From NCBI RefSeq assembly GCF_900129045.1, contig NZ_FQTX01000002.1:496001-560000 (forward strand): a DNA stretch of 64,000 nt, in the 5' to 3' direction. The position numbers were made by a program, and so were the translations under genes. The notes below the pieces were generated by a model. The model did not search any database. It was given only the letters and a program-made list of their open reading frames with translations, and was not told the DNA's origin. Positions 8,641 through 16,915 of the stretch are shown here, piece by piece. The first letter of the stretch is position 1. The number at the start of each line of letters is the position of its first letter. Source of the stretch: Bifidobacterium merycicum DSM 6492. GTDB lineage: Bacteria; Actinomycetota; Actinomycetes; Actinomycetales; Bifidobacteriaceae.

Positions 8641-8842
8641 CGGGAACAAAAAGAACAAGCACATCTATCTGACCGTTTCCGGCAGGGAACTCGTCGACGG
8701 CATCATGAAGCCGTTGGCCGAGGCCGAGGGGGAGGCGTTTGGAGCATTGACCGTGGAGGAACAGGATGTGTCTCTGCCGCTGTTCCGCAAATACGCCGAT
8801 GCGCTGGGCGTCTTTATCGGGAATATCACGAAGCGGCGGTAG
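8640..8842 (+). pseudogene. Remnant of a MarR-family regulator (C-terminal part)
   Basis: The plus-strand frame ending at the TAG of 8840-8842 encodes [18 protein letters not shown] followed by a helix ending in LGVFIGNITKRR. This matches the wing (IYLT..G) and dimerisation helix of MarR-type regulators. The recognition helix and N-terminus are absent: the fragment begins at the point where the ABC remnant breaks off. MarR genes often stand beside ABC exporter pairs in bifidobacteria, so both remnants probably come from one lost drug-efflux locus. Confidence 0.7.
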
Positions 8843-9009
8843 CGCATCTGCATGGAGGCTGTCACTGAGATCTTCAGGTAGGGGTGTTCTTGTCCCTGCT
8901 ATGGCGCCGTTGCTGATGGGATGGAGGAGCTCCTTGTCTTTGACGGATCGGGATTTTGAAGTTGTCTGAGTAGTTTTCGCCAGTCGGAGGAATGGGCGGC
9001 AGCACGGGA

Positions 9010-9164
9010 TTCCGTAGGAGGTTTTTGCGTTCCGTAGGTGGTTGGCCTTGGATACTCGCTGCGGAAAAGGCCGGAAACCAGCCTTTTCATGGCCTTGATA
9101 CTTGAGATAACCACCTACGGAAGCCCCAAACCACCTACGGAAGCCCCAAACCACCTACGGAACC
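9010..9164. repeat. Intergenic repeat: inverted arrays of a CCACCTACGG core with 20-bp period
   Basis: The core CCGTAGGNGG occurs at 9012 and 9032 and, inverted as CCACCTACGG, at 9111, 9131 and 9151. Copies in each array are exactly 20 bp apart. The right unit is CCACCTACGGAAGCCCCAAA. The 14-mers at 9030-9043 and 9109-9122 are perfect reverse complements. Between the arrays are a direct repeat (GGCCTTGGATACTCG at 9044 and GGCCTTGATACTTG at 9091) and an 8-bp hairpin (9064-9071 with 9081-9088). The rest of the gap from 8843 to 9253 shows no gene that I can support. Confidence 0.85.
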
Positions 9165-9194
9165 AGACATGCCTTCCGACATGAGATAAAAAGA

Positions 9195-9232
9195 GAGGTT
9201 GCTTTCACGATTCATGTCGCGAAAGCAACCTC
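9195..9232 (-). terminator. Terminator of the zwf-opcA-pgl operon
   Basis: A perfect 12-bp inverted repeat (9195-9206, GAGGTTGCTTTC, with 9221-9232) around a 14-nt loop. Read on the minus strand the stem is followed by TCTCTTTTTATC, a good U tract. It lies 21 bp beyond the pgl stop. Confidence 0.85.
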
Positions 9233-9253
9233 ACCCATGCCGTTCCTATGAAA

Positions 9254-10045
9254 TCACAGTTCGGAGGCGGCGCCACTGTCGATGAGCCAAAGCAGTTCCT
9301 CGCCGTCGGCGTAGGAGCTTGGGGCGTGCGGGTTGTTCCGCTGGGCGAAGGCGGCCTTGACCGCGCCCGCCTTGCGCTCTTCGGAGGTGAACACCCACGT
9401 GTGCTTCGAACGGGCAATCATTGGCACGGTCAGCGTCAGTCGCAGCGGCGGCGGCTTCGGCGAATCGCGCACGCCCGCCACCAGTACGTGGGGGTCGGCG
9501 ATCTCGGATTCGCCATGGTCGGGGAACAAGGATGCGAAATGCGCGTCCGGTCCCATGCCGAACATCGCGATATCCAATGCCGGATTTTCTCCCAGCTGCG
9601 CAGTCAGCTCACGCTGGTATTCGGCGGCGGCCTCGGCCAGCACCGCATCGGTCTGTTCAGGGGAGGCCGCCGCAATCTCGGTAGCGCTACGGGTGTCGGC
9701 AGGCATCGCATGGACGTTCCCGGCAGGCATGCGTCCATCTTCCACAAGCGCACCGTACCAGGCTTCGCGAGCCTGCTTCGCATTGCGGTCGTCGTCATCG
9801 GCCGCCACGAAGCGTTCGTCGCCCCACCACACGTGCACGCGGCTCCAGTCCACGGCATCGTTCAACGGACTGGCATTCGCCGCGGCGAATACGCGGTTGC
9901 CGTCGGTGCCGCCCGTCACGGCGATATCCACGCGGGTCCGCCCCGGTTCGGCCAGCAGGTCGATGATGGTCAGCAGCGTGCGTGCGGCCACGGCCTCGGC
10001 CAGCACCTGCGGGTTCGGATAGACGATGGTCTTGCGTTCTGTCAC
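9254..10045 (-). CDS. pgl: 6-phosphogluconolactonase
   Basis: A 263-residue enzyme hydrolysing 6-phosphogluconolactone. Recognisable blocks are the N-terminal TGGTDGNRVF (in the usual position of the TGGS motif), VHVWWGDERFVAADDDDRN, and MFGMGPDAHFASLFP (the usual form is LGMGPDGHTASLFP; here Asp-Ala-His replaces Asp-Gly-His). I chose GTG 10045 (VTERKTIVYPNP) because AAAGGAAC lies just upstream; a longer frame to 10096 lacks a ribosome site. It is the last gene of zwf-opcA-pgl, 56 bp after opcA. Confidence 0.93.
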   Translation of the reverse strand: MTERKTIVYPNPQVLAEAVAARTLLTIIDLLAEPGRTRVDIAVTGGTDGNRVFAAANASPLNDAVDWSRVHVWWGDERFVAADDDDRNAKQAREAWYGALVEDGRMPAGNVHAMPADTRSATEIAAASPEQTDAVLAEAAAEYQRELTAQLGENPALDIAMFGMGPDAHFASLFPDHGESEIADPHVLVAGVRDSPKPPPLRLTLTVPMIARSKHTWVFTSEERKAGAVKAAFAQRNNPHAPSSYADGEELLWLIDSGAASEL

Positions 10046-10101
10046 GTTTGTTCCTTTGATAGGCGTTCTTGATACAAGCGGTATCGGCTTTGGCACGCCG
10101 A

Positions 10102-11070
10102 CTACCGTTTGGGCTTGACGAGCTCCAAGCCTTGCGAGACGACCTCGCTGTAGATCTCATCGGGGTAGAGGCGTCCGAGCTCCTCGCTGAGGCATTCCTC
10201 AAGCGTTCGCGCCGGCACGCTGATGGTCTGCGGGGACTGGCCGGGCACGCTGATCACGGCGAACCCGTCATCCGTGGAGGGGCGTTCCAGGCTCAGCACG
10301 CCGTCACCGCGCGTCAGATACACGCCGGTCACGGCGGTGGCGTTCGGATCATCCTCGATCATCACGGGCACGTTGAGCCTCAATCGCAGCCATGCGGCCA
10401 ACAGGGTCAACGGCAGGTAATCCTTCTCGCCGGTCACGCGCACATTGCTCACCGGCAGATACGGCGGCTGGTCGAGCATCGAGGCGATCATCGCGCGCCA
10501 TATGGTCAGACGCGTCCACGACATGTCCACGTCCTTCACGGAACGGTTGCGACGCAGATCGTCCATCGTGCGCTGCGGATTCGAGGAGTGCATCGCGTCG
10601 GTGATGCGACTGCTGGCCATGGAACCCAACAGATCCTTCGACAGGTTCGCGGGTGCCTCGTTCGGCCACCACGCCACCACGGGCGTATCGGGCACGAGCA
10701 GCGGAATCACCAAAGTGTCGGCGTGACGCACGAGACCGCCGCGCGGACGCAGCACGATGATCTCACCGGCGCCGGCATCCGAACCGAAACGGATCTGTGC
10801 GTCAAGGAAAGTGGAACGCTCCTCGCCATCCTCCGAGGGAACGGCCCTGCGACTGCTGGGGGCCACGGCGATCACACGGCAGGGATGCTCGCGGCTCGCG
10901 TTGTTGGCGACCTCCAAATCACGTTCGAGCGCCTCCTCATTGGTGGAGATGAGCAGGGTGAGCACACGTCCGAGCGCGGCCTCGCCACGCTCCTCATGCA
11001 GTTCGTCGATCTTCGCCGAGATCTCACGGGTCTCGGTATTGCGCATGGTAATGATCACGGCATCCTCCAA
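10102..11070 (-). CDS. opcA: Glucose-6-phosphate dehydrogenase assembly protein OpcA
   Basis: A 322-residue actinobacterial and cyanobacterial protein needed for active glucose-6-phosphate dehydrogenase. Supporting blocks include VLTLLISTNEEALE, ASREHPCRVIAV, VRHADTLVIPLLVPDTPVVAWWP and FDG-less SRITDAMHSS after it. The gene starts within the end of zwf (16-bp overlap), so the two are translated together. An in-frame ATG at 11046 is a possible alternative start. It has no enzyme motif of its own, which is normal for the family. Confidence 0.93.
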   Translation of the reverse strand: MEDAVIITMRNTETREISAKIDELHEERGEAALGRVLTLLISTNEEALERDLEVANNASREHPCRVIAVAPSSRRAVPSEDGEERSTFLDAQIRFGSDAGAGEIIVLRPRGGLVRHADTLVIPLLVPDTPVVAWWPNEAPANLSKDLLGSMASSRITDAMHSSNPQRTMDDLRRNRSVKDVDMSWTRLTIWRAMIASMLDQPPYLPVSNVRVTGEKDYLPLTLLAAWLRLRLNVPVMIEDDPNATAVTGVYLTRGDGVLSLERPSTDDGFAVISVPGQSPQTISVPARTLEECLSEELGRLYPDEIYSEVVSQGLELVKPKR

Positions 11071-12614
11071 CGATGTCCATCGCGGGCGAGCATTTCAACG
11101 GCCTCCTCGGGGCCCCACGTGCCGGAACGGTACGGTTGCGGCTGGCCGAGCGTCGACCAGAACTCCTCGATCGGATCGAGGATCCTCCACGAAAGATTGA
11201 CCTCCTCGGTGGTGGGGAACAGCGGCGGATCGCCCAACAGCACGTCGAGGATCAGACGCTCATAAGCCTCCGGGGAGGATTCGGTGAACGAACGGCCATA
11301 ACCGAAGTCCATCGACACGTCACGAACCTCCATCGACGTGCCGCCCGGCACCTTCGCGCCGAACCTCATGGTCACACCCTCATCCGGCTGCACGCGGATC
11401 ACGATCGCGTTCTTGCCGAGCTCCTTGGTGGCGGTCGACTCGAACGGCAGGTGCGGGGCGCGTTTGAACACCACGGCGATTTCCGTGACGCGCTTGCCCA
11501 GGCGTTTGCCGGTACGCAGATAGAACGGCACGCCGGCCCAGCGGCGGGTGTCGACGTCCAGGCGAATCGCGGCATAGGTCTCGGTGGTGGACTCGGGGTC
11601 GATGCCCTTCTCGTCCAGATAGCCGACCACCTCGTGCGAACCCTGCCAGCCGGCGGCGTACTGGCCTCGCGCGGTGTGCGCAGCCAGATCCTTGGGCAGG
11701 CGGACGGCGGAAAGCACCTTGGTCTTCTCGGCGGTCAGGTCGGCGGCGGAGAAGGAGACGGGCTCCTCCATGGCGGTCAATGCCATGAGCTGCAGCAGAT
11801 GGTTCTGGATGATGTCTCGCGCGGCGCCGATGCCGTCGTAGTAGCCGGCACGTCCCGACACGCCGATGTCCTCGGCATGCGTGATCTGCACATGGTCGAC
11901 GTAGTTGTTGTTCCAGATCGGCTCGTACATGGCATTGGCGAAACGCAACGCCAGGATGTTCTGCACGGTCTCCTTGCCCAAATAATGGTCGATGCGGAAC
12001 ACGCTCGACGGGTCGAACACTTCGGAGACCACGCGATCGAGCTCCTTGGCGCTGGCCAGGTCGTGGCCGAACGGCTTTTCGATGATGACACGGCGCCATG
12101 CGCCCTGTGAGGATTTCGCTAGGCCGCAGTCGGCCAGCTGACGGGAGACCTGCGGGAAGGCGCGCGGCGGCACGGACATGTAGAACGCGTGATTGCCGCG
12201 CGTACCGCGGTCGCGGTCAAGCTCGGCCACGGTGTCGGACAGGCGTTCGAATGCCTGCGGGTCGTCGAAGGTGCCCTGCACGAAGCGGATGCCCGAGGCA
12301 AGCTGCTTCCAGGTCGATTCCTTGAACGGCGTGCGGCAGTGCGCCTGCACGTTCTCCTTGACGAAATCCTTGAAATGGTCTTCGGTCCAGTCACGGCGTG
12401 CGAACCCCGTCAGACCGAAGCTCGGCGGCAGCAGGCCGCGGTTGGCCAGATCATAGATTGCGGGAAGCAGCTTCTTGCGGGACAGATCGCCGGTCACGCC
12501 GAAGATCACGATGCTGCATGGGCCTGCGATGCGCGGCAGACGCAGATCGCGAGGGTCGCGCAGCGGGTTCGACCACGAGTCCGTGTCGAATGCGGTTGAA
12601 ACGGTTTGAGTCAT
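11055..12614 (-). CDS. zwf: Glucose-6-phosphate 1-dehydrogenase
   Basis: A 519-residue enzyme oxidising glucose 6-phosphate with NADP. The dinucleotide site is FGVTGDLSRKKLLPAI, the substrate and catalytic motif is FRIDHYLGKETVQN, and the phosphate-binding EKPFGHD is present. ATG 12614 (MTQTVSTAF) gives the normal length. There is almost no ribosome site before it, but TAGTAT lies only about 10 nt upstream on the minus strand, which could be a -10 box giving a very short or leaderless mRNA. It heads the zwf-opcA-pgl operon. Confidence 0.96.
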   Translation of the reverse strand: MTQTVSTAFDTDSWSNPLRDPRDLRLPRIAGPCSIVIFGVTGDLSRKKLLPAIYDLANRGLLPPSFGLTGFARRDWTEDHFKDFVKENVQAHCRTPFKESTWKQLASGIRFVQGTFDDPQAFERLSDTVAELDRDRGTRGNHAFYMSVPPRAFPQVSRQLADCGLAKSSQGAWRRVIIEKPFGHDLASAKELDRVVSEVFDPSSVFRIDHYLGKETVQNILALRFANAMYEPIWNNNYVDHVQITHAEDIGVSGRAGYYDGIGAARDIIQNHLLQLMALTAMEEPVSFSAADLTAEKTKVLSAVRLPKDLAAHTARGQYAAGWQGSHEVVGYLDEKGIDPESTTETYAAIRLDVDTRRWAGVPFYLRTGKRLGKRVTEIAVVFKRAPHLPFESTATKELGKNAIVIRVQPDEGVTMRFGAKVPGGTSMEVRDVSMDFGYGRSFTESSPEAYERLILDVLLGDPPLFPTTEEVNLSWRILDPIEEFWSTLGQPQPYRSGTWGPEEAVEMLARDGHRWRMP

Positions 12615-12779
12615 GCGACACATACTAGCCCCATGACCGCACCCGATGCTGCGATAATCCGCATGTCGCATACGTTGTCGTGTTTTCCGGCGAGAACGTA
12701 ACGATTCCGTGGGAAAAGCGAACAGCCTCGCAGTCTGTATAGTCCACTGGTCGCCTAGGCTGATTGGAACGATATGGAC

Positions 12780-13681
12780 TCAAGTTCATCTCCATGGCGG
12801 TGGGCATGGCCAGGGGCGTGACCTGTGCGGGCGCACGGAGAACGTCATCGCCTTCATCGGCGACGGCTCGCTCAGCGAAGGCGAAGCGCTCGAAGGCCTC
12901 GACAACGCGGGCGAGATGAACACCAACCTCATCATCATCGTCAACGACAACGAGATGTCCATCGCTCCGAACCACGGCGGCATCTACAAGGGGCTCGCCG
13001 AACTGCGCGCCACCAACGGCGCATCCGAGCACAACCTGTTCCGCGCCTTCGGACTCGATTACCGATATGTGGCGGACGGCCAGTTCGTCGATGCCGGCAT
13101 CGCCGAACAGCATGCGGTGGCCGAGATCTCGGGTATCGCCAAGGCCGGGGGCAAGCCGGTGTACGAGGTGGCCTCCACGTTCCTGCAGCGTGCCTATGAC
13201 CAGTTGCAGCAGGATCTCGTCCTGCAAGGCAATGCGGCCGCCATCATCACCGCTGGATTCGGCGACGCCATCGGCCCCGGCGACAATACGCACGCCAGCT
13301 ATTTCCCCATCGCCATGACGAACACCATTCCCGGTCTGACCGGTCTTGCGCCGGCCATCAAGGAGGAGTACTTCGCCATGCTCGACTGGTCCATCGACCA
13401 TGCTGGCGGGCCTCGATCCGCGCGTCTACTCCGATCTTGATGGGGCCATGCTTGAAGCGCTCAAGGACGGCCACAGCGTGATCGTGACTTTGGAGGACGG
13501 TTCGCTGGTCGGCGGCTTCGGCGAGCGCATCGCCGCCTACTACGGCTCCTCCGATATGAAGGTGCTCACCTATGGCGCGCATAAGGAACTCACCGACCGT
13601 GAGCCCACGGAGACGCTGTATGCGCGTTACCGTCTCAATCCTGAGCAGATCGTTCAGGATGTGCTTGAGGTGTTGCGCTGA
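12780..13681 (+). pseudogene. dxs: Broken 1-deoxy-D-xylulose-5-phosphate synthase gene
   Basis: Pieces of a DXS-type thiamine enzyme lie in the right order in more than one frame. KFISMAVGMA (from about 12783) is in a different frame from the next piece, ENVIAFIGDGSLSEGEALEG, which holds the thiamine-binding GDG. After DYRYVADG the text jumps directly to QFVDAGIAEQHAVAEISG, where an intact DXS has well over 100 more residues. The frame shifts again near 13400 before LDPRVYSDLDGAML and the normal C-terminus. The N-terminus is missing too. So there is an N-terminal truncation, a large in-frame deletion and at least two frameshifts. A working dxs must exist elsewhere if the cell uses the MEP pathway. 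Confidence 0.88.
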
Positions 13682-14471
13682 CGGATCGGCTATTCGGCTC
13701 GCCGCCGTTCATGAACGCGGCGAGCCGGCGGATGGCGGCTCGAGGGAGCAGTCGTTCCGCAAGTGCGCCCGCCCTGGTGAGTGGGCCATGGTAGGCGAGT
13801 GTGGTGCCGCGCATCATCCTGCGGTAGGCGTATGCCGCCAACTGGCGTGCGCTGGCCGGCCTGGTCATGGTGAAGAAGTTGCGTCCGTGCATGTTGGCGG
13901 CCTTGGCGAAACCGGTGGTGGTCGGCCCGGGGCATACGCAGGTCACCGTCACACCCGTATTGCGTAGCTCGTAGGCTACGGCTTCCGACAGCGAGCGCAC
14001 GAACGCCTTCGAGGCGAAGTAGACCGCCATGTAGGGGCCGGCCATCATCGAGGCGACCGATGATATGTTGAGGATTCTGCCGTGCCCGGCGCGGCGCATG
14101 TCGCGGCCATAGCGGTAGGTGAGTTCGGCGAGCGCCTCCATGTTGAGCCGCATCATTTCCTGTTGGCGGCTCCAATCGGCATCGAGATATCCGGTCCAAT
14201 CCGCGAAGCCGGCGTTGTTGACCAGATATTCGATGGAGATTCCATGCGACGTGGTGAAGTCATGCAGCCTTTGCGGTGCGTCCGGTTCGCTCAGATCGGC
14301 GGCGAATACCACGACCCGCACCTGGTATTGCTGTTTCAATGCGGTTTGTACGGTGTTGAGGCGTTCTTGGTTCCGCGCCGTGATCACTATGTCGTAGCCG
14401 TTTGCCGCGAACAGTGACGCCAGTTCGCGGCCGATGCCGCTGGATGCCCCGGTGATGAGTGCGTATGCCAT
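13635..14471 (-). CDS. Short-chain dehydrogenase/reductase (classical SDR)
   Basis: A 278-residue NAD(P)-dependent oxidoreductase. The cofactor motif is TGASSGIG at 7-14, NNAG follows near 88, and the catalytic set is Ser in NISSVAS, then YFASK. PGPTTTGF is the usual post-catalytic loop. The substrate cannot be told from sequence. The gene's last 47 bp overlap the end of the dxs relic in antisense, so its final 15 or so residues (ending HPERSAQD) are encoded opposite dxs sequence. It is separated from malY by 177 bp. Confidence 0.88.
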   Translation of the reverse strand: MAYALITGASSGIGRELASLFAANGYDIVITARNQERLNTVQTALKQQYQVRVVVFAADLSEPDAPQRLHDFTTSHGISIEYLVNNAGFADWTGYLDADWSRQQEMMRLNMEALAELTYRYGRDMRRAGHGRILNISSVASMMAGPYMAVYFASKAFVRSLSEAVAYELRNTGVTVTCVCPGPTTTGFAKAANMHGRNFFTMTRPASARQLAAYAYRRMMRGTTLAYHGPLTRAGALAERLLPRAAIRRLAAFMNGGEPNSRSVSATPQAHPERSAQD

Positions 14472-14648
14472 ATCAACCTCGCCGTCGATGAGTGCCGTTG
14501 CTTCCAGTGTAGAGGCGTCGGGCCGGGAGCAGGGGATCGATGGCGTAATGCGGTCGGGCGACTCACCCCGCCGGCCCGGGTGTTCCTCGACTGTGTGCGC
14601 GAAGTGGCGAGCGAACCCGGCGAATAGGCCGCTGCCGTGGCTTGCCCG

Positions 14649-15833
14649 CTAGGCGTGGTACGTGTTCAGCCCTTCGAGGAAGCGTGTGAGCCCTTCGACC
14701 ATGCGTGCGCGGGGGCAGGCCACGTTGATACGCACGAAGTCATGGCCGTTGCCACCGTATTTGGAGCCTTGCGAGAACATTACCTTGCACTCATGGTTCA
14801 GATAGTCGCACAACGCGTCGGTATCATGCGTGATGGCCGAGCAGTCGACCCACAGCAGGTAGGTGGCGTGGCCTTCGACCATGATGATGCGTCGGCCGGC
14901 CGGCACGGAGGCGTTGTATTCGTCGAACATCGAGCGTGCGACCGTCTTGTTGCCGGCCAGATAGGCGCGCAGTTCGTCCAACCATGGTTCGCCTTCGGTG
15001 AACGCGGCCAGTGTGGCACTCATGACGAACGCGTTCGGCTCGGCCACCTCGTCGGTGTTCAGTGCCCGCCATACTTTGTGTCGCAACACCGGATTCGGAA
15101 TCATCACGGCCGCGGAGTTGAGCCCCGCGATGTTGAAGGTCTTGGTCGGTGCCATGCAGGTCACCGAGTTCATCGCGCAATGCTCGCTCACCGAGGCGAA
15201 CGGCACGTATGCGAAACCCGGGTCGGTCAGGTCGCAGTGGATCTCGTCGCTGATCACCGTCACATGATGCTCCCAGCACAGCTCTCCGATACGCTCCAGG
15301 GTCTCGCGATCCCAGATGCGGTCGATTGGATTGTGCGGGTTGCATAGGATCATCAACGTGGTCTGCGGGTCGGCGAGCTTCGCCTCAAGATCGGTCCAAT
15401 CAATCGCATAATGGCCCTCGCCGTCGTAGACAAGCGGGGATTCGAGCACCCGACAGCCGTTGTTGAGAATCGAATTGAAGAAGATGTTGTAGACCGGCGT
15501 CTGGATGAGCACGTTCTCGTTCGGCGTGGTGAGTTTCCTGACCATGCTGGAGATCGCCGGCACCACACCGGTGCAGAACACCAGCCATTGCGGATCAACG
15601 GCGAGGCCATGCCGCCTGCCCCACCAGTCCGCATACGCCCGGTTCCACTCGGATGGCACGATCGAATAGCCGAACACACCATGCTCGACGCGCCGGCGCA
15701 GCGCCTTGCGGATCTCCGGCGCGGTCTGGAAATCCATATCCGCCACCCACATGGGCAGCGCATCTCCCGCCTCCTCCCATTTGAGCGAGTAGGTGCCGGA
15801 ACGGTCAACAGGAATATCGAAATCATAGGTCAT
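14649..15833 (-). CDS. MalY/PatB-type aminotransferase, probable cystathionine beta-lyase
   Basis: A 394-residue PLP enzyme of fold type I. LPMWVADMDFQTAPEI is the MalY-type N-terminus, ISDEIHCDLT holds the PLP-contacting Asp, and the Schiff-base Lys is in MAPTKTFNIAGL. Family members cleave C-S bonds of cystathionine or cysteine. The conserved CNPHNPxGRVW loop reads NPHNPIDRIW here, with Asp in place of Gly. ATG 15833 (MTYDFDIPV) is preferred over an upstream ATG at 15860 that lies inside the DUF3737 gene's end. Only 10 bp separate it from that gene, so the two probably form an operon. Confidence 0.9.
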   Translation of the reverse strand: MTYDFDIPVDRSGTYSLKWEEAGDALPMWVADMDFQTAPEIRKALRRRVEHGVFGYSIVPSEWNRAYADWWGRRHGLAVDPQWLVFCTGVVPAISSMVRKLTTPNENVLIQTPVYNIFFNSILNNGCRVLESPLVYDGEGHYAIDWTDLEAKLADPQTTLMILCNPHNPIDRIWDRETLERIGELCWEHHVTVISDEIHCDLTDPGFAYVPFASVSEHCAMNSVTCMAPTKTFNIAGLNSAAVMIPNPVLRHKVWRALNTDEVAEPNAFVMSATLAAFTEGEPWLDELRAYLAGNKTVARSMFDEYNASVPAGRRIIMVEGHATYLLWVDCSAITHDTDALCDYLNHECKVMFSQGSKYGGNGHDFVRINVACPRARMVEGLTRFLEGLNTYHA

Positions 15834-15843
15834 GACGGTAATC

Positions 15844-16755
15844 CTACTGCTGCGAAGCATTCCATGCCGTTGCCGCGGTCACGATCGTCGTCGCCGACGG
15901 ATCGACCCTCTCCGGGTCAAGCGTCAACTCGCCGATCGCATCGGCCCGAATCATGCCTGCACTCGGATTGAGCACGCTGTCGATCGTGCCACGCACATCC
16001 GCATCCACCGTGGAATACTCGAACGCCAGCGTCGTATTGACCAGACGGCAGTCGCGCAACACCAGATTATCCACATAACACAATCCCTGCAGACTCTCGA
16101 TCGTGCAGTTCTCGAACGTCACGTTGCGCGAATTCCACGCCAAGTACTCGCCCGAAATGAACGAGTCACGCACCGTCACGTTCTCACAGTTCCAGAAGCA
16201 ATCCTTCGAAATCAGACGGGAGTGAGAGATCTCCACGTCATGCGCGCCATCGAACGGATAATTACCCACCAGACGCAGATTATCGGCCTTCACATCCGCG
16301 CAGTTCATCGCCAGATAATCGCCATGCGCGCTCACATTCTCCAAACGCACACCACTGCACGACCACAACGTCTCCTCGGCATTGGGAAAATCCACATTAC
16401 GCAACACCACATCATGACAGCGGCGGAAATTCTTCGGCGCCTCGATCGTCGAATCCTCAACCACAATATGATCCGTATACCATACGCCGGCACGCCCCAT
16501 CTCGAACCACGTGCAATCACGCGCCACCACATTCCGGCAATACCACAACGGATACTTCCACTTGAACGAACTCTCCACCAGCTCGATATCACACGCATGC
16601 TTCAACGGCGACTCGCCATCGGCGAAAACAGTATCGACATACCGACGCTTCCGCGCAAAGAACTCGGCGCGCTCGCCGGTGAGAAACGCTTGCCGGATCT
16701 CGGTCATGCCATCGGTGTCAGTGGTATCAGTGGTGTCTTGGATACTGTTCAACAT
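15844..16755 (-). CDS. DUF3737 family protein (right-handed parallel beta-helix)
   Basis: A 303-residue protein of unknown function. The sequence is a series of short imperfect repeats of the type VENVxxxGxYLAWNSxNVTFENC, as in pectin-lyase-like beta-helices. The family is common in lactobacilli, bifidobacteria and other gut bacteria. There is no signal peptide, so it should be cytoplasmic. ATG 16755 has a strong GAAGGAG 5 nt before it. It leads an operon with the MalY-type gene, and an 18-bp palindrome lies in its promoter region. The link to sulfur amino acid metabolism is only by neighbourhood. Confidence 0.87.
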   Translation of the reverse strand: MLNSIQDTTDTTDTDGMTEIRQAFLTGERAEFFARKRRYVDTVFADGESPLKHACDIELVESSFKWKYPLWYCRNVVARDCTWFEMGRAGVWYTDHIVVEDSTIEAPKNFRRCHDVVLRNVDFPNAEETLWSCSGVRLENVSAHGDYLAMNCADVKADNLRLVGNYPFDGAHDVEISHSRLISKDCFWNCENVTVRDSFISGEYLAWNSRNVTFENCTIESLQGLCYVDNLVLRDCRLVNTTLAFEYSTVDADVRGTIDSVLNPSAGMIRADAIGELTLDPERVDPSATTIVTAATAWNASQQ

Positions 16756-16790
16756 GTGCTCCTTCATATGTTCCGTTGCATAAAATAGAA

Positions 16791-16808
16791 ACTTCAAGTA
16801 CTTGAAGT
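16791..16808. promoter_or_regulatory. Perfect 18-bp palindrome, probable operator of the DUF3737 operon
   Basis: ACTTCAAGTACTTGAAGT equals its own reverse complement. It lies 36 bp upstream of the DUF3737 start, and on the minus strand it is followed at once by TTCTATTTTATG, a plausible -10 region. This is the position of a repressor site. The shape suits dimeric MarR, HxlR or TetR regulators; no regulator gene is adjacent. Confidence 0.6.
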
Positions 16809-16810
16809 CA

Positions 16811-16853
16811 AATGGGGAGTCATGTTCCTTCCAAACGAACATGACTCCCCATT
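16811..16853 (-). terminator. Long hairpin between the oxidoreductase gene and DUF3737
   Basis: A perfect 17-bp inverted repeat (16811-16827 with 16837-16853, arms AATGGGGAGTCATGTTC and its complement) with a 9-nt loop. It follows the stop of the minus-strand oxidoreductase by 62 bp and stops 2 bp short of the operator. No T run follows, but the length and position fit a terminator. Confidence 0.65.
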
Positions 16854-16915
16854 GCTTCCAGCTACAACGGCAACGCCGGTATAGCCGAGATGGCCGAGGC
16901 GGACGGCCGGATCGG

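Noticed and set aside
12709..13440. Intact transketolase-like gene
   Set aside because: The frame joins parts of dxs with a large internal gap and ends at a frameshift before the true C-terminus, so it is a pseudogene.
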